From the NCBI GenBank assembly GCA_964534945.1, contig CAZHSB010000035.1, positions 1 through 18,669 on the forward strand: a stretch of 18,669 nt of DNA, given 5' to 3'. The stretch comes from CAZHFA01 sp964534945 (GTDB lineage Bacteria; Bdellovibrionota_C; UBA2361; CAKMMH01). The notes beneath the pieces were generated by a model. The model saw nothing but the letters and a program-made list of their open reading frames with translations. It made no database searches and was not told where the DNA came from. Positions 13,861-18,669 of this stretch are shown here, piece by piece. Made by a program: the position numbers and the translations under genes. The first letter of the stretch is position 1. Each line of letters starts with the position of its first letter.

Positions 13861-16062
13861 TTAAATTCCATATTGCATTTTACGCCATGCTTCTTCTCTT
13901 CTTTCTGTGTCAGGGTCATCAATAATCTTATCCATGATATGACGTCCCAATCTTGCATTGATAACTTCGATGCTTGCATTCTTTGAATCTGGAACTAACG
14001 GATCCATAAAATCTGGGTGGTAACGCAACATATGTTCTAATACTGCTCTATCATGTTCTGATTTTGCTAAAATATTCCAAATATTTTTTCCAATCCATGC
14101 AAAATCCTTGTGATTCCACTCTAACAACTTCATTATAAAACAAGCCGCCGTTTCAAGTTCCTCTGGTGCAGGAGGTCTATCGAATTGATAAGCGCCCAAG
14201 CTATCTCTCATTCTTTCCGCAATGGATACAAGATTACTTACAAGCTGTGGCATACATTCTTTAGAAAGCACTCTTCTTTCCAAAGACGAATCAAGATATG
14301 TCATTCTTATAGGATGAAGCCTTCTTAACAAGGCTTGATCAAGAACTCTATTAAAGTTTTTAGTAAAAATAATTAATAAATTATCTAAATTTGCATCAAT
14401 CGGAGGCCTTGATTCAAGGTAAATTCTACCATCTTGCACTGGTCCCAAAAAGAACGTGTCTATAGATGACTCAACTTTATCAAGCTCATCTACTAATAAT
14501 ATTATTGGTTGATTCTGAGATTTTAAAAATGCTTTTGATATTATTCCCAAGTTCATAAGTTTTTCTTTTGGGGTTTCTTCTAAATCAATGCTCTTCATCG
14601 CCATTGCCATTGCAGATGGAACTTCTATTAAAAAGGACGTGTCCATACCTTCATAACAGCTTGTACATAAAAGTTCAGCTCCAGTTATTTTTGCTAAACA
14701 TTTAGCAAAAAAACTTTTTCCACAACCAGTTGGCCCTTCCATTAAAATTGCTCTTACTTTTTCAGTTTTCGTATTTAAAAGTAATGATACCTGAGCTGCG
14801 AGAAAAGGAAGTGCCTGATAACCAACATCTGCTAAACGTCTTGAAAGTTCCTCTGGTTCTCCAACTTGAGTAAGTCCAATTTTTTCAGGCTTATAAGCTT
14901 TCTTTCGTTTCTTTTCATTAATATCTTCCACGATTCCTTTTAGCAATTCTCTACCTACTCTTGAATAAATTTGCTTCATAGTGGCATTTCTATTATCTGG
15001 AACGAGTGGATCTTGAAAATCTGGATGATAACGCATCATAAGCTCAAAAATTCGTCTGTCATGTTCAGATTTTGCTAATGTATAAAAAATATTTTCTCCG
15101 ACAAATGAGAAATCTATAAGTTCCCAATCAATCATACTAGTAATATAAATTCCAGCTCTTAAAAGCTCTTCTGGAGCAGGCGGTCTTTCAAATGGATAAG
15201 ATCCATTTTTATTTCTCATAATCTCTGCAATTCTTATCAAATTTTCTACTAATTCTTTCCTACAATGTGCACTTAAAACCTTTCTCTCTAAAGAACAATC
15301 CATAAAATCCATTCTTATTGGATGAATTCTTCTTAACAATGCATCATTTAATATACGTTCAAAGTTTTTAGTAAAAATTAGTAAAAGATTATCAACATTT
15401 GCTTCAATTGCTGGACGAGATTGAAGCCATATTTTTGCATCTTGAATTGGACCTAAGAAAAATGTATCAATTGAAATATCGACCTTATCTAACTCATCGA
15501 CAAGTAATATAACCGGTCTCTCTTGTGACTCTAAATAAGCACGTGAAATAACCCCAAGTTGTATTAAATCTTCTGTCATAATACGCTTCTTTCCAGCCGC
15601 TTGACTTATTATTGCCATATTTGATGGTTGCTCAATTAAGTGATCTAAGTTCATTCCCTTAAAACAAGAAAGACACATAAACTTTGCACCAGTAATTTTT
15701 GCGAGCGATTTTGCCAAAAAACTTTTTCCACAACCAGACGGGCCTTCAAGCATAAGCGTTCTTACACTTGGTGTCGGATTATTTAATACTAATGCAAGTT
15801 GTGAGGCATAAAATGGCATACAAAAATAACCTACTTTTGCTAGCTCAATTTCTATTTCTTCTGGAGTTCCTAAATTTGTAAGCCCAATCCTCCTTGGCTT
15901 ATATACATCTTTAAAATCCTTATTTTTTACACCCAACTCCGAACCATCTGTCAATAGTTCATTAGTATTTATATTTGCGTCTTCATAAAATATATACTCT
16001 TTTCCTGTCTTACTTCTGATAGGAATGGCTTTTTGGTTGTTAATAACATTATTTGCCGACAT
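13861..16062 (-). CDS. Tandem double AAA+ (MoxR/dynein-like AAA) ATPase
   Basis: The protein has 733 residues and consists of a 50-residue leader and two AAA+ modules. Module 1: Walker A GPSGCGKS (107-114), Walker B LLVDELDKV (186-194), sensor-1 TKNF (231-234), arginine-finger-like LLRRIHP (242-248). Module 2: the same motifs at 443-450, 522-530, 567-570 and 578-584. Every motif is displaced by exactly 336 residues, so the modules align without a gap from YKPxxIGL (54/390) to PLVPD (352/688). Both keep all catalytic residues. A CxxC (130-133; 466-469) and the C-terminal helix block AKSEHDR...RYHPDF are also duplicated. MoxR-like AAA proteins remodel partner proteins. The partner is unknown; the divergent annexin-like gene is a candidate. 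The start lacks a strong ribosome site (AAAAGG 9 nt away). Confidence 0.8.
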   Translation of the reverse strand: MSANNVINNQKAIPIRSKTGKEYIFYEDANINTNELLTDGSELGVKNKDFKDVYKPRRIGLTNLGTPEEIEIELAKVGYFCMPFYASQLALVLNNPTPSVRTLMLEGPSGCGKSFLAKSLAKITGAKFMCLSCFKGMNLDHLIEQPSNMAIISQAAGKKRIMTEDLIQLGVISRAYLESQERPVILLVDELDKVDISIDTFFLGPIQDAKIWLQSRPAIEANVDNLLLIFTKNFERILNDALLRRIHPIRMDFMDCSLERKVLSAHCRKELVENLIRIAEIMRNKNGSYPFERPPAPEELLRAGIYITSMIDWELIDFSFVGENIFYTLAKSEHDRRIFELMMRYHPDFQDPLVPDNRNATMKQIYSRVGRELLKGIVEDINEKKRKKAYKPEKIGLTQVGEPEELSRRLADVGYQALPFLAAQVSLLLNTKTEKVRAILMEGPTGCGKSFFAKCLAKITGAELLCTSCYEGMDTSFLIEVPSAMAMAMKSIDLEETPKEKLMNLGIISKAFLKSQNQPIILLVDELDKVESSIDTFFLGPVQDGRIYLESRPPIDANLDNLLIIFTKNFNRVLDQALLRRLHPIRMTYLDSSLERRVLSKECMPQLVSNLVSIAERMRDSLGAYQFDRPPAPEELETAACFIMKLLEWNHKDFAWIGKNIWNILAKSEHDRAVLEHMLRYHPDFMDPLVPDSKNASIEVINARLGRHIMDKIIDDPDTERREEAWRKMQYGI

Positions 16063-16252
16063 TAGAAAAAACCTTTTAATTTACTATTTTTATAATCAAC
16101 ATATGTCTATCGGTTGCTTCTAATAAAAAGTAAATATTAAATAAATTTAATAATAAATACATTGTATTAGTTGACATTTTATCATAACCTTTTTTGGTAG
16201 TATTTTAAAAATTAGCTAAATAATTTTATAAATTTATCCGTTAATATCACAT
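16063..16252. promoter_or_regulatory. Divergent promoter region of the AAA+ and annexin-like genes
   Basis: This 190-bp spacer must hold promoters for both genes. On the plus strand there is a perfect TTGACA (16171-16176), with TAGTAT (16198-16203) 21 nt later, too long for a normal sigma70 spacer. On the minus strand a TATAAA-like box lies near 16105. The segment CTTTTTTGGTAG (16189-16200) recurs at 5701-5712. The two genes may be co-regulated. Confidence 0.35.
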
Positions 16253-18669
16253 ATGGAAAACAATAAAAAAATTGTAATAAAAAAGATACTATCCAAAGAA
16301 TTTGTCGATGCAGATAACTCTGGATTCGAAGATGATAACCTAGACAACAAAATCGATGATAAGTTTTTTGAACCAATAAATGAAGAAAATATAGATAAAA
16401 ATTTAAAAGAAATAAAAAACAATACTATTTCATACGAAAATATAAAAGACAAATTATCCGATGAAGAACTAGAGCGCGCAAGTATAACATTAGCAAAGAG
16501 AATCTTTGAACTAGCTCAAATAAAACGAGAAATTAGAGATAGTGTTTATTTAAACGCTTTTAATGTGATTCTTGAAAGCTACAGGATTTCTGACCAATTT
16601 AGAATTTTAAATTTAGCAAATCAATACTTTTTAGATGAATATCAAGAATATATCGAAAATCGTGGTGAACGTCCTGAAATATTATCTCAAATAATGAGAC
16701 GTGTTGGAAAAGCTAACGAATCAAAATATAGACATATAGTATATGGAGTAAATCTTGAAAAATTAGGGAAAAACATCTTTGATATATTAAACGATACTGA
16801 TGGATTCAAGCAAGAACGTATAAAAAATTTATTATATGGAAATAGTTTAGTTGAAATTGACTCTATACGTTCTAAAGTCAATATCCTTTTTATAGATATT
16901 GTATGCCAAAAACTTTCAGAATACGTTGCTCAATATAAGCAAGTTAATCAAAAAAACGAAGACATCTTATTTGAAATATTTGCGGATAAAGAAGAATATA
17001 AAAAATATTTTTATACTTACGCTTCTCCAGAAGAAAGAGTTATATATACTTTAATAGGAAGAGAACGAGAAGAGGTAAATTTAATAGAGGAAAGATATAA
17101 CAGATTAAAGAAAAAAGATAATGCATTTAAAACCGACCTAAAAATAGTTCTTTCAAAAGAACAAGATATAATGAATTCTTTACTTGAAGGATTAAATTAC
17201 GAAAAAATTGCAGAAAAAATAAAAGATATTTTATATCCTACTAATCAAAAAGACTTAGGAAAAGAAATAAAATATCCAGGTATTTACCACAGCATCTTTT
17301 TCCCAGTTGCATTTGATCAAGTAAATTTACTTAAGGATGTTAAGAATCATAGGGAACGTGAGCTTTTTTGTAGAGAAAAGATTCTTCAAAAATTTTCTTA
17401 TCTAAAAGGTCTCAAGGCTGAAAGAATAAACCAAGCATTAGAGAAGGCTTACAATTTTTCTTTATCAAAAGATATTTTCCCTGAGCTTTTTTCATTTGAT
17501 GCAGAAAAAATAGCCTTTGAAGCTTATAACGCTCTCTTTTTGCGTTTAGAACCCTTTAAAATTATAGAAATGTTTAGATTTTATGATTTTGAACAAACAA
17601 GAGAAATAAAAACAGCATATCTTGTAAATTTTAACAAAAATCTGGAAGAAGATATTCTTGATTATACTAGGAAAGCTCTAAAAAATCGATTTGATGACAA
17701 TTTAAAAAATGCCTATAGCGAAATACTATTAGGGCTCCAAAGATTAGATTCAAAATTTGATTTGATTAACTTCTTATTAAAAGACAAAAAAGATTTTAAT
17801 ATTTGGCATCCAGAATATAAAGTATCTAAAGAATCGACAAATGATGCTTATAAAATCGCAGAGATTATAAATAATGAAACTTTAAGTTATACTGATATAG
17901 AAAATCATCTTATTGATTTTCTATCTTCATTTGACCACAACACTCTTGCAGAAATTAAACATGTTTTTTATGATTTACTAGATCCTAAAGATTCCTTGGG
18001 AAATATTATTTTAAATATTTTTGGAAATAAATCATCAGAAAAAATAGATTTTGTTTTAAATAACTTAAAAAAAACAGATAATGATCTAATTAAAGTCTTA
18101 ATACCACATACTCCTTTGTATGTGCAAAATCATATATTAGAAAAAGATCTTGCTACATTGCAAACAGAGTTAAAAACCAAAGATGAAAGTGAAACTAGCA
18201 TTGAGGATTTATTAGACTCCACAAACATGTTTTCATCATATCTAGTTAGGCAATTATACACGTACCTTTTACGACATGATGATGCCACTGCGTTTGTAGA
18301 TAGCGCACTTAATCTTGATTATAAATATCTAAAAGCAACTGAGTTCTTGTTTAACATAAAATATACTTCCCTAAGACGACTTCTAAAAGAATTAAATGTC
18401 AAAGGAATACTATCAAATGATTCTCTAGTCTCTGCAATCTTAAAACTAGAAAATATTCCTACTGATACTATAGAAAAAATCAATTTAACAATAAGTAAAA
18501 AAACTCTGCGGGAACTTTTGAAAATTTTAAACACATACCCCGAAAATCAAAGAACCTTTGAAGATATTTATGAAATCATAGCTTCAAAAGAAATACCAAC
18601 TCCAAGGTTTAAACAAATAATAAAAGATAGCCAATCAAAATTAACAGATATTAATGAATGTATTTTATA
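16253..18669 (+). CDS. Large protein with annexin-like repeats (3' end beyond window)
   Basis: The frame is open from the ATG at 16253 to the window end: 805 codons with no stop. An in-frame TAA at 16229 bounds the start; no Shine-Dalgarno is seen. Residues 15-55 are acidic and low complexity; the rest is Lys/Glu/Asn-rich and helical with no signal peptide or membrane segment. Three segments resemble the annexin repeat by eye: about 262-314 (VIYTLIGREREEVNLIEERY...DLKIVLS), 418-496 (AYNAL...IIEMFRFYDFEQTREIKTAY...NLEEDI...ILLGL) and 531-606 (DAYKIAEII...HLIDFLSSFDHNTLAEIKHVF). The calcium-loop GxGTD motif is absent, so calcium binding is not expected at canonical sites. Residues after 610 match nothing I know. 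It is divergent from the tandem AAA+ gene across 190 bp. The CDS call is firm; the annexin call is moderate. Confidence 0.75.
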   Translation, partial: MENNKKIVIKKILSKEFVDADNSGFEDDNLDNKIDDKFFEPINEENIDKNLKEIKNNTISYENIKDKLSDEELERASITLAKRIFELAQIKREIRDSVYLNAFNVILESYRISDQFRILNLANQYFLDEYQEYIENRGERPEILSQIMRRVGKANESKYRHIVYGVNLEKLGKNIFDILNDTDGFKQERIKNLLYGNSLVEIDSIRSKVNILFIDIVCQKLSEYVAQYKQVNQKNEDILFEIFADKEEYKKYFYTYASPEERVIYTLIGREREEVNLIEERYNRLKKKDNAFKTDLKIVLSKEQDIMNSLLEGLNYEKIAEKIKDILYPTNQKDLGKEIKYPGIYHSIFFPVAFDQVNLLKDVKNHRERELFCREKILQKFSYLKGLKAERINQALEKAYNFSLSKDIFPELFSFDAEKIAFEAYNALFLRLEPFKIIEMFRFYDFEQTREIKTAYLVNFNKNLEEDILDYTRKALKNRFDDNLKNAYSEILLGLQRLDSKFDLINFLLKDKKDFNIWHPEYKVSKESTNDAYKIAEIINNETLSYTDIENHLIDFLSSFDHNTLAEIKHVFYDLLDPKDSLGNIILNIFGNKSSEKIDFVLNNLKKTDNDLIKVLIPHTPLYVQNHILEKDLATLQTELKTKDESETSIEDLLDSTNMFSSYLVRQLYTYLLRHDDATAFVDSALNLDYKYLKATEFLFNIKYTSLRRLLKELNVKGILSNDSLVSAILKLENIPTDTIEKINLTISKKTLRELLKILNTYPENQRTFEDIYEIIASKEIPTPRFKQIIKDSQSKLTDINECIL

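Noticed and set aside
16234..18534. Minus-strand ORFs of 64-72 codons in the last 2.4 kb
   Set aside because: They are shadows of the long plus-strand frame that runs open to the window end.
1..18669. tRNA, rRNA, insertion sequence or prophage elements
   Set aside because: I saw no tRNA cloverleaf signature, transposase, integrase or IS-type terminal repeats in the window.

Overview
The window is AT-rich bacterial DNA and falls into two blocks that differ in composition and style. Bases 1 to about 3,500 (roughly 40% GC in the lines I counted) look like an anaerobic Firmicute (Clostridia-type) nitrosative-stress cassette. It holds the N-terminal part of a Crp/Fnr-family regulator, a divergent dicluster-ferredoxin-like protein, an HD-domain protein and a hybrid-cluster protein (Hcp). 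These genes have strong AGGAGG-type ribosome sites. The ferredoxin and hcp promoters share a GTTGC-N4-GCAAC operator placed 22 nt before the -10 box, the geometry of class II Crp/Fnr activation.

From about 3,700 to the end the DNA is poorer in GC (about 30%, down to 13% in one line of the nuclease gene). Several genes here start without a visible Shine-Dalgarno sequence. The gene families are not Firmicute-like: a long-form PPi-dependent phosphofructokinase (pfp), an AddB-like nuclease with a degenerate helicase domain, a permuted DHH-like hypothetical protein, an isolated FliH/FliI-type export stator and ATPase pair, elongation factor P, a histone H1-tail-like lysine/alanine repeat protein, a protein made of two gapless tandem AAA+ modules, and a large divergent protein, cut by the window edge, that seems to carry annexin-like repeats. 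This mix suggests an uncultured lineage of PVC, spirochaete or delta-proteobacterial (Myxococcota/Bdellovibrionota-like) character. I cannot assign a phylum. Either the host acquired the left block by transfer, or the contig is a chimera joined near 3,500-3,720.

Layout: (1) 1-3502, HcpR-like regulon. (2) 3503-3956, non-coding, with an 80-bp decayed copy of the start of pfp. (3) 3957-6041, pfp, a short structured region and a 64-aa ORF. (4) 9044-6048 on the minus strand, a small winged-helix-like gene followed by the AddB-like nuclease, probably one transcript. (5) 9263-12388 on the plus strand, the DHH-like gene then overlapping fliH-like/fliI-like genes. (6) 12579-13133, efp, converging on the histone-like gene (13473-13210) across a shared terminator. 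(7) 13524-13860, an A-tract-rich spacer. (8) 16062-13861 (minus) and 16253 to the end (plus), the tandem AAA+ gene and the annexin-like gene, divergent from a 190-bp spacer. That last pair is the best candidate here for an undescribed system.
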